A model generated the notes under the pieces. That model ran no database searches. It saw only the letters and a program-made list of their open reading frames with translations, and was not told the DNA's origin. This document shows positions 10,000 through 17,267 of a DNA stretch of 64,000 nucleotides, piece after piece. Origin of the DNA: Microbacterium sp. SSM24 (GTDB taxonomy: Bacteria; Actinomycetota; Actinomycetes; Actinomycetales; Microbacteriaceae); contig NZ_JAPDNQ010000001.1 in NCBI RefSeq assembly GCF_025989145.1, positions 310,001 through 374,000 on the forward strand, given 5' to 3'. The stretch's first letter is position 1. Each line of letters begins with the position of its first letter. Position numbers and translations under genes: made by a program.

Positions 10000-10887
10000 T
10001 CAGGTGCGCGGGCTGAGCAGATAGTCGTTGAAGGATGCCGTCAGCTCGACGTCGACCGGCACCGCGACGCCGTCGATGGCCGAGATCGGCGCCGCCAGAC
10101 GCACGCTCGACAGCAGCCACGCAGCATCCGCCTCGGCCAGCGCTGAGACGGGGATCGTCTCGTACGCGGTGTCGTGGCCGAGCTCGGCGAGGTGCTCGAA
10201 CAGACTCAGCTGCGTCGTGCCGTGAAGGATGCCGCCATTCGGCGCGGGTGTGACGAACCGGCCGCCGACGCGCAGGACGAGGGACGCGGTCGGCGCCTCC
10301 AGCACGTAGCCGTCGGAGGTGACGAACACGGCGTCGTCGGCGCCGCGCCGCTTGGCCTCGCGGATCGCCGCCATGTTGACCGCGTACGACAGCGTCTTCG
10401 CGCCGAGCAGCAGCCACGGCGCGCGCGCCGGGGTGTCGATCGCGTAGCCGCGGTCGAGGGTGACCACGCGCACGCCGCTCTCGCGCACCGCCGAGTTGTC
10501 GGCGGCCTCCGCGGCCGTGACCCACGCCGTGGGTGCGGGGCCGTGCTCGACACCGCGACTGAGGATGAGCTTGATCACGCCCTCGCCGTCCTGCGGGCAG
10601 TGCGCGGCGGCGACGGCGACCGCCTGACGCCACTGCTCCTGCTGCGGAGCGGGAAGGTCGCACAGAGCGGCCGAATGGGCGAGTCGCTCGAGGTGCGCCG
10701 TCACCTCCTGCGGGTGCCCGTGCACGACGCCGATCGACTCGAAGATGCCGTCGCCGCGCTGCGTGCTCAGCTCGCCCACGCTCAGCGCCGGGGCCGCCGG
10801 GTCGATCTCTCGGAAGGTCGACGCGAAATCCGTGCGGGGATCATCGGATGCCGCGGGCTCGAGTACGAGCGCGTAACGCCAGGTCAT
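10000..10887 (-). CDS. pabC: Aminodeoxychorismate lyase (class IV PLP enzyme)
   Basis: 295 aa with the fold-type IV aminotransferase pattern: QRGDGIFESIGVV near the N-terminus, the PLP-binding lysine in LLLGAKTLSYAVNM, ADDAVFVTSDGYVLEAPTASL as the cofactor-phosphate region, and a C-terminal region after LSLFEHLAELG. PabC converts 4-amino-4-deoxychorismate to p-aminobenzoate and pyruvate in folate synthesis. A branched-chain or D-amino-acid aminotransferase is possible, but the length and actinobacterial context favour PabC. The start is the ATG at 10887. Confidence 0.75.
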   Translation of the reverse strand: MTWRYALVLEPAASDDPRTDFASTFREIDPAAPALSVGELSTQRGDGIFESIGVVHGHPQEVTAHLERLAHSAALCDLPAPQQEQWRQAVAVAAAHCPQDGEGVIKLILSRGVEHGPAPTAWVTAAEAADNSAVRESGVRVVTLDRGYAIDTPARAPWLLLGAKTLSYAVNMAAIREAKRRGADDAVFVTSDGYVLEAPTASLVLRVGGRFVTPAPNGGILHGTTQLSLFEHLAELGHDTAYETIPVSALAEADAAWLLSSVRLAAPISAIDGVAVPVDVELTASFNDYLLSPRT

Positions 10888-10932
10888 GCCACGAGCCTAG
10901 GGCGTCGGGAATGCCGGAACCCCTCCCTCGGT

Positions 10933-10938
10933 TACACT
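10933..10938 (+). promoter_or_regulatory. Candidate -10 element for the structured RNA
   Basis: TACACT lies seven bases before the outer stem of the predicted RNA at 10945. It fits TANNNT; a -35 is not clear. Confidence 0.35.
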
Positions 10939-10944
10939 GGATCA

Positions 10945-11030
10945 GCCGGGCCGCAGTAACCCCGGGCTCCATCTTCTGCCGCTCCGAGCGGCTCCGCGCC
11001 GAGAGGCGTTCTGCGGCCCGGCTTCTTCGT
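10945..11030 (+). ncRNA. Candidate structured small RNA closed by a 12-bp stem
   Basis: A perfect 12-bp stem (GCCGGGCCGCAG at 10945-10956 with its complement at 11011-11022) encloses two further hairpins. One is a 7-bp hairpin (10978-10984 with 10986-10992) and the other a CGCC-GAGA-GGCG tetraloop hairpin (10997-11008). The stem is followed by CTTCTTCGTT, a weak U-rich tail, and preceded by a TACACT box. The orientation is taken from these flanks. It could instead be only a complex terminator. It was compared from memory with SRP RNA and 6C RNA and matches neither. Confidence 0.45.
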
Positions 11031-11038
11031 TCCCGGAC

Positions 11039-11677
11039 TCAGGTCAGGGCTTCGCGGCGCCACAGCGCGGCGCATGCGGCGAGGTCGGCGGCGTAGTCCG
11101 TGAGGCGCAGCGCCCGTGTCGTGAGCGCCGATGCCCGCTCGGGCTCGGTCGCGTCGTAGTCGTCGGCGAGGTGCGTCGCCCCGGCCGCCTGCACACGGCA
11201 GAACGCCGCGGCACGATCGAGGGCGACGGCGAAGTCCCCCGCGAACAGCCCGCGCAGGATCTGGTCGATCAGCGCGACGAGCTCTTCCGGCCCGGCCGGC
11301 GTCGGCGCGCCGGCGACGACCTCATCGGCTGACGAGAGCTCGGCGCGGCCGCGCTCGTAGAGGAGCGCTGCCGTGCGCGCGTCGTCGTGGATCATGAGCT
11401 GGAGCAGGTAGAGGCGCCACAGCGCCCCGGGCAGCGTCTTGGCCGGCGACCGCGACCAGAGCTCCGCGATGTCGTCGATGCCGTGCTCATCGGTGAACGC
11501 GACGAGCCGGTCGACGACCCGCCCATCGGGATCCTCGCGCACGCGCGCGAGCAGGGCATGCGCCGTGGAGTGCGCCACCCGCGAGACCTCGGCGGGATCC
11601 TCGGCGGCGAACAGCCGATCGAACAGCTCCGCCGGCCGGCGCACCGGCTTGTGAAACCCTCTGGACTCGTCGCTCAC
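11039..11677 (-). CDS. Conserved hypothetical protein, all-helical
   Basis: 212 aa from a GTG at 11677. The sequence is rich in Ala, Leu, Arg and Glu, with VAHSTAHALLARVREDPD, LWRLYLLQLMIHDDA and LADDYDATEPERASALTTRALRLTDYA as likely conserved helices. There is no signal peptide or membrane segment. Related actinobacterial proteins are, I believe, often labelled an RNA polymerase beta subunit in databases, which nothing in this sequence supports. The function is unknown. Confidence 0.6.
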   Translation of the reverse strand: MSDESRGFHKPVRRPAELFDRLFAAEDPAEVSRVAHSTAHALLARVREDPDGRVVDRLVAFTDEHGIDDIAELWSRSPAKTLPGALWRLYLLQLMIHDDARTAALLYERGRAELSSADEVVAGAPTPAGPEELVALIDQILRGLFAGDFAVALDRAAAFCRVQAAGATHLADDYDATEPERASALTTRALRLTDYAADLAACAALWRREALT

Positions 11678-11733
11678 CCCGCCAAGGGTACCGTCGCCTC
11701 GAGAGGCCGGCTGCGCTCGTCGGCGTCGCGAAC

Positions 11734-11799
11734 GGAGGAGATGTCACGAAAGGAGGACGCCGACGCGGCATCCGATCCTCGTTTCGTGACATCTCCTCC
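11734..11799. repeat. 18-bp inverted repeat with 30-nt loop, REP-like
   Basis: GGAGGAGATGTCACGAAA at 11734-11751 is perfectly complementary to 11782-11799. The motif is partly repetitive, as GGAGGA also follows the left arm. It lies between the start of the 212-aa gene and the end of the VOC gene, both on the minus strand. It may be a dispersed palindromic element or a strong intercistronic terminator. I saw only this copy in the window. Confidence 0.6.
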
Positions 11800-11841
11800 T
11801 TTCGTCGCGCGCTGCGCGGCCTCCCACGGCAGGCACACGGG

Positions 11842-12249
11842 TCAGACCTGGTTGATGCGGATGTGGTTGCCCGACGGATCGCGGAACGCGCAGTCGCGCG
11901 GCCCCCACGACTGCTCGATGGGCTCCTGCAGCACCTCGGCCCCGAACGCGCGCAGGCGTTCGAACGTCGCGTCGATGTCGGTGGTCGAGAAGACGTAGGG
12001 TCCGGGGCCGGATCCCTTCACCACGAGCCGCTGCAGCGCCTCCCCGTCCTCCGGGGATCGGCCCGCGGTCGGATCGGACACCACGAGCATGAGGCCCTCC
12101 TGGCCGGCGAAGCCGAAGCTCACCCACCGATGGCCGTCGTACGCGACGTCGTTGACGATGTCGAGTCCGAGACCGTCGCGGTAGAACGGGATCGCGGCCT
12201 CGACGTCGTCGACCGTGATGGGGCAGTACGCGAGAGAGATGCTGGTCAT
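11842..12249 (-). CDS. VOC (glyoxalase/bleomycin-resistance) family protein
   Basis: 135 aa from the ATG at 12249. The two beta-alpha-beta-beta-beta halves are seen as ISLAYCPITVDDVEAAIPFYRDGLGL (N-terminal half) and PYVFSTTDIDATFERLRAFGAEVL with RDCAFRDPSGNHIRI (C-terminal half). Such proteins bind a metal and small substrates; the substrate cannot be predicted. It lies 67 bp downstream of an AraC-type regulator on the same strand, a common actinobacterial pairing, so the two are probably one operon. Confidence 0.85.
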   Translation of the reverse strand: MTSISLAYCPITVDDVEAAIPFYRDGLGLDIVNDVAYDGHRWVSFGFAGQEGLMLVVSDPTAGRSPEDGEALQRLVVKGSGPGPYVFSTTDIDATFERLRAFGAEVLQEPIEQSWGPRDCAFRDPSGNHIRINQV

Positions 12250-12316
12250 GGATGCCACGGTAGAGGAGCGTTCCCGGGTCCGCTTCTCCGATCCTGCTCC
12301 ATCGGATCCCGGGTGC

Positions 12317-12718
12317 TCAGCGACGGGGACGAGTGAGGATCTTCGCGACGCACAGCGGCATCGCCTCGGCGGCATCGTGCGGCCGGGAGCGATACGAGCT
12401 CGGAGTCTCGCCGACGATCTCGGAGAACGTCGAGCTGAACGAACCCAGCGACGTCGCGCCCACCGCGGTGCAGGCATCCGTCACCGACGTGCCCGCGCGC
12501 AGCAGCGCCATCGCCCGCTCGATGCGCCGCGTCATGAGGTACGCGTAGGGCGTCTCGCCGTAGGCGGCCTTGAACTCGCGCGAGAAGTGCGCCGGAGACA
12601 TGAGCGCCTTCGCCGCCATCGTCGGAACGTCGAGCGGTTCGGCATAGTCGCGGTCTATGAGGTCGCGGGCACGCCGAAGGTGCACGAGGGTCTCGGTCGT
12701 CTGCGGGACGGATGCCAC
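12317..12718 (-). CDS. AraC-family DNA-binding regulator (HTH domain only)
   Basis: 133 aa from a GTG. The protein consists essentially of the double HTH domain: LDVPTMAAKALMSPAHFSREFKAAYGETPYAYLMTRR is the first HTH and linker, and AGTSVTDACTAVGATSLGSFSSTFSEIVGETPSSYR the second. It lacks the usual N-terminal ligand-binding domain, so sensing may depend on the VOC protein encoded just downstream. Regulation of its own operon is inferred. Confidence 0.88.
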   Translation of the reverse strand: MASVPQTTETLVHLRRARDLIDRDYAEPLDVPTMAAKALMSPAHFSREFKAAYGETPYAYLMTRRIERAMALLRAGTSVTDACTAVGATSLGSFSSTFSEIVGETPSSYRSRPHDAAEAMPLCVAKILTRPRR

Positions 12719-12752
12719 GCCCTCACGCTACCGCCGGAGGCGGCGGCGCGAG

Positions 12753-13589
12753 CTACGCGGTCGGGATCTGGACGATCGGGTCCGACGTCGGCTGCCCATC
12801 GGGCGATCCGCCCTGCGGCTCGACGGTCACCGCGATGACGTCGCCGGGTTCCATGGCCCCCTCGAGGAGAGCCGTCGATCCGCCGGTCGCCGTCGGCTCG
12901 AAGGTGCCCGCCGAGACGGCGGCGCCATCGCGCACGAACCACAGCTCGAAGCTCTCGTCGTCGGCGATCTCGGGCAGCCCTGCCGACACCACGACCGCCT
13001 TGCCGACGGACTCCGACCAGTGCGCGGTCATCGTGCCGCCGTCGTCGAGCTCGGCCGTGACGGACTGGGAATCGGGTGCGGCCTCGATCTCCTGGAGCGC
13101 GACGACCTCGGGCGATCGGTTGACGAACTGATTGATGGATGCCGCGCCGAAGCCGAGCACGACCAGGACGACGATCGACGCGGCGAGGGTGAGCAGACCG
13201 CGCGTCCAGTTGCGGCGCGAGATCGCCTGGATCGTCGCCGTCGTCGGCGCGGGATCCACGGCCGGCGCCTCATCGGGATCATCGGATGCCTCGGCCTCCG
13301 CCTCGGCAGCGGTCGGCCACGTCTCGGACACCGCGGCGTCCGCCGCGGTGATGTCGGGAAGCTGTGGCATGGTCGCGATGCGGGAGAGGAGTGTCGAACG
13401 AAGCGTCAGCGGCGGAGCCTCGTCGGGGACGCCGTCGCCGAGAGCGGCCGCGGTCGCGACATCCGATTCGACCCAGTGCTCCCACTCGGGGTGTGCGGCG
13501 CGCGCCTCGTCGAACGCGCGACGGTCGGCGGGCGACAGCGCGTCGAGTGCGAAGCCGGAAGCGAGCTCGGCGAACTCCCTCTCGTCCAT
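12753..13589 (-). CDS. rskA: Anti-sigma-K factor RskA-like protein
   Basis: 278 aa. The cytoplasmic N-terminal zinc-less anti-sigma domain starts [19 protein letters not shown]. One membrane helix follows RNWTRG at about residues 148-168 ([19 protein letters not shown]). The extracytoplasmic RskA domain ends with [20 protein letters not shown] and [19 protein letters not shown], both typical of the family. It holds SigK inactive until proteolysis. I chose the ATG at 13589, which overlaps the sigK stop by one base, rather than the GTG three bases upstream; the pair is translationally coupled. Confidence 0.88.
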   Translation of the reverse strand: MDEREFAELASGFALDALSPADRRAFDEARAAHPEWEHWVESDVATAAALGDGVPDEAPPLTLRSTLLSRIATMPQLPDITAADAAVSETWPTAAEAEAEASDDPDEAPAVDPAPTTATIQAISRRNWTRGLLTLAASIVVLVVLGFGAASINQFVNRSPEVVALQEIEAAPDSQSVTAELDDGGTMTAHWSESVGKAVVVSAGLPEIADDESFELWFVRDGAAVSAGTFEPTATGGSTALLEGAMEPGDVIAVTVEPQGGSPDGQPTSDPIVQIPTA

Positions 13590-14191
13590 CACGCGGTCAC
13601 CCCCATCTCGGCCCTCAGGCGGGACAAGCCGTCCCGCATCCTCGTCTTGATCGTCCCCAGTGGCGCACCCACGAGCGCCGCGATCTCGCTCTGACTGTAA
13701 CCTCCGAAATACGCCAGGGTGAGAGCCTCGCGCTGCACGTCAGGCAGCGCGGTGAGCGCTGCCGTGACCTTCTCGCCCTCGATGCGGAGCTCGACCTGCT
13801 CGGCCACCCCGTCATGCGCGACGTCAAGGTCGCGGAAGCCCACACGGACATCGCGATCGGTGCTCGCCTGCGCCGACCGCACGCGGTCGACGGCCCGGCG
13901 ATGCGCGATCGTGAGCACCCAGGACCTTCCCTGGCCTCTGTTCGGAGCGAAGCGCGAGGCGGATTGCCACACCTCGAGGAACACCTCCTGCAGCACTTCC
14001 TCGCTCTGCGCCCTGTCGACGAGCACGCGCAGGATGAGCCCGAACACGCGCGCGGAGATGAGGTCGTACACGCGCGCGAACGCGGTCTGATCGCCGGCGG
14101 CGACGCGCTGCAGCAGCTCGCCGACGTGGTCGACAGGTTCGGCGCCGTCCTCCGGCACGTCGATCCCATCGATCACCATAGGGACCAGCAT
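13589..14191 (-). CDS. sigK: ECF sigma factor SigK
   Basis: 200 aa with region 2 ([37 protein letters not shown]), a linker, and region 4 ([23 protein letters not shown] followed by [15 protein letters not shown]). I chose the ATG at 14191; the ATG at 14179 is nearly as good. It is coupled to rskA downstream and divergent from a fasciclin-domain lipoprotein. In mycobacteria SigK drives mpt70/mpt83, which encode fasciclin-domain proteins, so this lipoprotein gene and sigK itself are the likely targets. Confidence 0.88.
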   Translation of the reverse strand: MLVPMVIDGIDVPEDGAEPVDHVGELLQRVAAGDQTAFARVYDLISARVFGLILRVLVDRAQSEEVLQEVFLEVWQSASRFAPNRGQGRSWVLTIAHRRAVDRVRSAQASTDRDVRVGFRDLDVAHDGVAEQVELRIEGEKVTAALTALPDVQREALTLAYFGGYSQSEIAALVGAPLGTIKTRMRDGLSRLRAEMGVTA

Positions 14192-14222
14192 GCCGTACTC
14201 ATGGCCCGTCCCCCGCTTCGTA

Positions 14223-14249
14223 CCATCGCAATCCGGTTCCAATCCGTTC
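14223..14249 (+). promoter_or_regulatory. Possible SigK-type promoter for the fasciclin gene
   Basis: CCATCG (14223-14228) and CCGTTC (14244-14249) are separated by 15 bp, which loosely resembles the CCATCC / CGAATC elements reported for mycobacterial SigK promoters. The match is partial and is offered only as a candidate. Confidence 0.25.
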
Positions 14250-14353
14250 TGCTCCAGCCTCCGAAGAGCCCGTGTAGCCGCTCTTGCGGCACACCCCCGC
14301 ACCGCGGGGCCTGCAGATCACGGTCCGCACCGGACCTCTACGAGGAGGAAGTC

Positions 14354-15016
14354 ATGTCCCGCATCACAAAGAAGCGCGTCTCGGCCGGTCTGGCGCTCGC
14401 GCTCGCTGCCACGTTCGCGCTGTCGGCATGTTCGATGGGCGGAAGCGCCGCTCCGTCGGATGAGCCCTCGAGCCCCGCGATGGAGGAGTCCGAAGCACCC
14501 GCCGAGGAGATGGATCCCGCGGCGAACCTCGTCGGCCCCGGCTGCGCAGACTACGCCGAGGCCGTGCCGGACGGCGCCGGCTCCGTCGCAGGCATGGCGC
14601 AGGACCCGGTCGCGACCGCGGCATCCAACAACCCGCTCCTGACGACGCTCGTCGCCGCGGTGAGCGGACAGCTGAACCCGGACGTCGACCTCGTCGACAC
14701 GCTCAACGGTGACGAGTTCACCGTGTTCGCACCGGTGGACGAGGCGTTCGCTGCGATCGACCCCGCGACGATCGAGGCTCTGAAGACCGACAGCGAGACG
14801 CTCACGTCGATCCTCACCTACCACGTGGTCCCCGGCCAGGTCGCTCCGGCTGACATCGCCGGCATGCACACGACCGTGCAGGGTGCCGACCTCGAGGTCA
14901 CGGGTTCGGGCGACTCGCTCATGGTGAACGGCGCCAACGTCATCTGCGGTGGAGTGCAGACGGCCAACGCGACGGTCTACCTCATCGACGCGGTCCTGAT
15001 GCCTCCCGCACAGTGA
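14354..15016 (+). CDS. Fasciclin-domain lipoprotein (MPT83/MPT70-like)
   Basis: 220 aa from an ATG with GAGGAGG upstream. The signal peptide ends in ALSACSM, predicting a lipid-anchored cysteine. An acidic Pro/Glu/Ser linker follows, then a single FAS1 domain (about 85-218) with [41 protein letters not shown] and [14 protein letters not shown]. Such surface proteins mediate adhesion or host contact in mycobacteria; here the role is unknown. Divergence from sigK-rskA mirrors the M. tuberculosis mpt83/mpt70 locus. Confidence 0.9.
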   Translation: MSRITKKRVSAGLALALAATFALSACSMGGSAAPSDEPSSPAMEESEAPAEEMDPAANLVGPGCADYAEAVPDGAGSVAGMAQDPVATAASNNPLLTTLVAAVSGQLNPDVDLVDTLNGDEFTVFAPVDEAFAAIDPATIEALKTDSETLTSILTYHVVPGQVAPADIAGMHTTVQGADLEVTGSGDSLMVNGANVICGGVQTANATVYLIDAVLMPPAQ

Positions 15017-15024
15017 CCGACCTG

Positions 15025-15084
15025 CCGGCTTCGGCCGGTTAGGGCGGCGTGGCCGCCGGTGCCTGGCGAGGTGCACCGGCGGCC
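15025..15084 (+). terminator. Terminator hairpins after the fasciclin gene
   Basis: A small CCGGC-TTCG-GCCGG hairpin (15025-15038) is followed by a perfect 12-bp stem (15051-15062 with 15073-15084, loop of 10 nt) and then TCGTCGTGCTC. The second is the likely terminator. Confidence 0.6.
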
Positions 15085-15221
15085 TCGTCGTGCTCCCGGC
15101 AATGCACGCGTCCCGCAGGCTCGTCAAGGGTGTCGTTCCGGGGCGGGTGAGGGCGTAGCGTCGGAGATCGCTCGGCCCGACGATCGACTCCCCCGCGACC
15201 GCGAGACCGGCGGGGAGGACC

Positions 15222-16559
15222 ATGTCGGATCTGCGCGAGGCCGGTGACCTGTCGACCGGCGAGATTCTGGACCACCGGTACGTGCTCAGGGAGCGCATCG
15301 GCGAGGGCGGGATGGCACGCGTCTACCGCGCCGACGACCAAGCACTCGGCCGCACCGTCGCGATCAAGGTCCTTCGCGGCGTCGACGCGATCGGATCGGT
15401 CGATCGCGCCAGGACCGAGACGACGCTCCTCGCCGCACTCAACCACCACGGGCTGGTCACCCTCTTCGACGCCCACATCTCCGACGAGGGCGCGAGCTAT
15501 CTCGTCATGGAGTACGTCGACGGGATCACGCTCCGAGAGCGCATCGCGCAAGGCCCGATCCCGCCGGCCGAGACCGCGTCGATCGCCGTCGATCTGGCGG
15601 AGGCGCTCCACGTCGCGCACTCCTCCGACATCGTCCATCGCGACATCAAGCCCGCGAACGTGCTGCTGTGGAAGTCACCACTGCCCGGACGAGAATGGCG
15701 CGCGAAGCTCGCCGATTTCGGAATCGCGCATCTGCTCGACTCGGCGCGCGTCACGACCCCGGGCATGATCATCGGAACGGTCGCGTACGTGGCGCCCGAG
15801 CAGGCGCGCGGCGAGGAGCCCGCGCCACCGGCCGACATCTACGCACTCGGCCTGCTGCTCATGGAGGCCCTCACCGGCAAGCGGCCGTTCGCCGACGCCG
15901 AGGGCATCGGCTCGGTGATGGCACGGCTCGCTGCACCGCCGGAGGTGCCCGGATCGGTGGAGCCCGCGTGGCGAGGGCTGCTCCGCGGCATGACCGCGAT
16001 GCGTCCCGAGGATCGCCCGACGGCGCTGGAGGTGGCGATCACCGCTGAACGCCTTGCGCTCGGGAGCGCGCCGCTCCCCGCCGCGCTCGCCGAGGAGCCG
16101 ACGCAGGAGACACCGGTCATGAAGACCGGCCCGACACGGATGCTGCCCGCGCTGATGGTCGGCGATACCGGCGCCACCGCGCTGATGCCGCCGCCCCTCC
16201 CTGTCGCCGCGGCGCCGGCTCCGGGTTCCGCAGTGCCGCGTCCGGCGGGACGCGACGACCGGCGCCGGCGAACGGTCCTGATCGCCCTCATCGTCGCGGC
16301 CGTGCTCGCAATCGGGGCGGTGTCGGCCTCGCTCTGGTGGTCGACGAAGGCCGGCGGTGCAGACGTGCCCGAGCCCGTGCCCACCGTGGTCGACACTCCG
16401 TCGCCGCAGCCGAGTGAAACGTCCGTCGTCGACACCCCCGCGCCGCAGCCGAGCGAACCCGGGACCGATACCAGCGGAAACGGCAAGGGGAACGGCAACG
16501 GCAACAGCGGGCCGGGCAACAACAACGGGAACGGGAAGGGGAACGGCAAGAAGCCGTGA
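15222..16559 (+). CDS. Membrane Ser/Thr protein kinase (PknB-like family)
   Basis: 445 aa from an ATG after GGGGAGGA. The kinase domain (about 18-275) has the glycine loop GEGGMARVY, Lys in VAIKVL, catalytic loop HRDIKPANVLL, ADFGIAHLL, the activation segment ending GTVAYVAPEQ, and DIYALGLLLMEALTGKRPF. One membrane helix spans about 350-372. The outside part is short, with two near-repeats TPSPQPSE/TPAPQPSE and a Gly/Asn/Lys tail, and no PASTA domain. It is an orphan kinase with unknown substrate. Confidence 0.9.
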   Translation: MSDLREAGDLSTGEILDHRYVLRERIGEGGMARVYRADDQALGRTVAIKVLRGVDAIGSVDRARTETTLLAALNHHGLVTLFDAHISDEGASYLVMEYVDGITLRERIAQGPIPPAETASIAVDLAEALHVAHSSDIVHRDIKPANVLLWKSPLPGREWRAKLADFGIAHLLDSARVTTPGMIIGTVAYVAPEQARGEEPAPPADIYALGLLLMEALTGKRPFADAEGIGSVMARLAAPPEVPGSVEPAWRGLLRGMTAMRPEDRPTALEVAITAERLALGSAPLPAALAEEPTQETPVMKTGPTRMLPALMVGDTGATALMPPPLPVAAAPAPGSAVPRPAGRDDRRRRTVLIALIVAAVLAIGAVSASLWWSTKAGGADVPEPVPTVVDTPSPQPSETSVVDTPAPQPSEPGTDTSGNGKGNGNGNSGPGNNNGNGKGNGKKP

Positions 16560-16591
16560 CCTGCTAGGACGATCGGATGCCACGCGGGAAG

Positions 16592-16597
16592 TAGGCT
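16592..16597 (+). promoter_or_regulatory. Candidate -10 element of tRNA-Lys
   Basis: TAGGCT fits TANNNT and lies 10 bp before the mature tRNA 5' end. This is close but possible for a short leader. Confidence 0.35.
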
Positions 16598-16607
16598 TGG
16601 AGGCCGC

Positions 16608-16680
16608 GGGCCTCTAGCTCAGTCGGTAGAGCATCGGACTTTTAATCCGCGGGTCGTGGGTTCGAGCCCCACGGGGCCCA
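16608..16680 (+). tRNA. tRNA-Lys (anticodon TTT)
   Basis: 73 nt with a complete cloverleaf. The acceptor stem GGGCCTC pairs with GGGGCCC (one G-U), the D-arm contains AGCTCAGTCGGTAGAGC, the anticodon loop is CTTTTAA within GGA/TCC pairs, and the T-arm contains GTGGGTTCGAGCCCCAC. CCA is not encoded in full. The accessory region begins immediately downstream. Confidence 0.97.
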
Positions 16681-16685
16681 CCGCA

Positions 16686-16860
16686 TCAACTCCCCACCGC
16701 CGAGCGCGCCGTCTGCCGGGCGTGCACCGTCAAGTCTCCCCCGCGCCGGGCGCGGAACAGCTCGAGGCGACCGGGGTCGATCCGGCCGATCTCGCGCAAA
16801 GCGGCGCCGACGTAGGTCTGCGCACCTCGGGGTCGGCTGCGGGCTGTGGCGTGCGGGCCG
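16686..16860 (-). pseudogene. Decayed 3' fragment of an AlkD-like DNA alkylation repair gene
   Basis: The last 44 codons read as TYVGAALREIGRIDPGRLEL and onward to HARQTARSAVGS, matching the C-terminus of the intact gene at 33802-34464 at about 34 of 44 residues. Upstream the similarity (AADPEVR) continues in another frame, implying a one-base deletion near 16828, and then fades. It lies on the minus strand directly behind tRNA-Lys. It is a relic, not an expressed gene, and its relation to the intact copy suggests the region between them was inserted or exchanged. Confidence 0.7.
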
Positions 16861-17176
16861 CTCGAGCGATGACGCACACGCGCCGGGTCGAGCGAATCCG
16901 ATTGCCTCTTCGTTCGTCGGGCGCCTTTCGGGCATCGGACCGCCCGCGGTAATCGTTCGCTCGCCGCGCCAGCGAGCTGACCGGCCGCGTCGCTCCTTGA
17001 GTCGCACCTATGCCGACCCGCTACCGGGCAGGGAGGCTGGGGCACGTCGATCCCGGACGAGGACGCGCGGATCTCGCGAGTCAACTAGCCCGTGGTCGAG
17101 CCCGGCAGCCTACCTCCGAGCGCGCGACCGTGCTGATCGACTTCCTTCCAGATTCCTGGGCATCGGGAGTATGCGC
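16861..17176. other. Non-coding stretch at the left edge of the accessory region
   Basis: About 315 bp follow the pseudogene fragment before the candidate abi promoter. Codon bias is absent in all frames, no tRNA 3'-end duplicate was found and no transposon end is obvious. It appears to be decayed DNA. Confidence 0.4.
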
Positions 17177-17205
17177 TTGAGGCGGGAACCGTATCTAGCT
17201 AAGGT
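17177..17205 (+). promoter_or_regulatory. Promoter for the abi-associated RNA
   Basis: TTGAGG (17177-17182) and TAAGGT (17200-17205) are separated by 17 bp, a good sigma-70-type arrangement. Transcription would begin near 17212. An in-frame TTG at 17205 would lie inside the -10 box, which argues against it as the abi start. Confidence 0.45.
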
Positions 17206-17211
17206 TGATCT

Positions 17212-17264
17212 CAACTAGACCCGCCAAGCCTCTCCACGATGCTCAAACCGGCGGGTTATTTTTT
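17212..17264 (+). ncRNA. AbiF-type antitoxin RNA candidate ending in an intrinsic terminator
   Basis: The segment GACCCGCC (17218-17225) pairs with GGCGGGTT (17250-17257) as an 8-bp stem including one G-U pair, enclosing a 24-nt loop. It is followed at once by TTATTTTTTC, a rare clear U-run in this GC-rich genome. The predicted RNA is about 50 nt and ends three bases before the HEPN gene. Structured RNAs immediately upstream of Abi_2/AbiF genes are known (AbiF RNA motif) and have been reported as antitoxins. The hairpin and U-run are seen; the antitoxin role is inferred from the family. Confidence 0.6.
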
Positions 17265-17267
17265 CTT

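Noticed and set aside
10945..11022. SRP RNA or 6C RNA at this locus
   Set aside because: The conserved SRP GGAAG/AGCAG loop is missing and there are no loops with six cytosines.
11039..11677. RNA polymerase beta subunit label for the 212-aa protein
   Set aside because: Length and sequence have nothing in common with RpoB; the label would be a database error.
17205..17267. TTG at 17205 as start of the Abi protein
   Set aside because: It lies in the probable -10 element and would translate through the RNA hairpin and U-run; the conserved Abi_2 part starts after the GTG at 17268.
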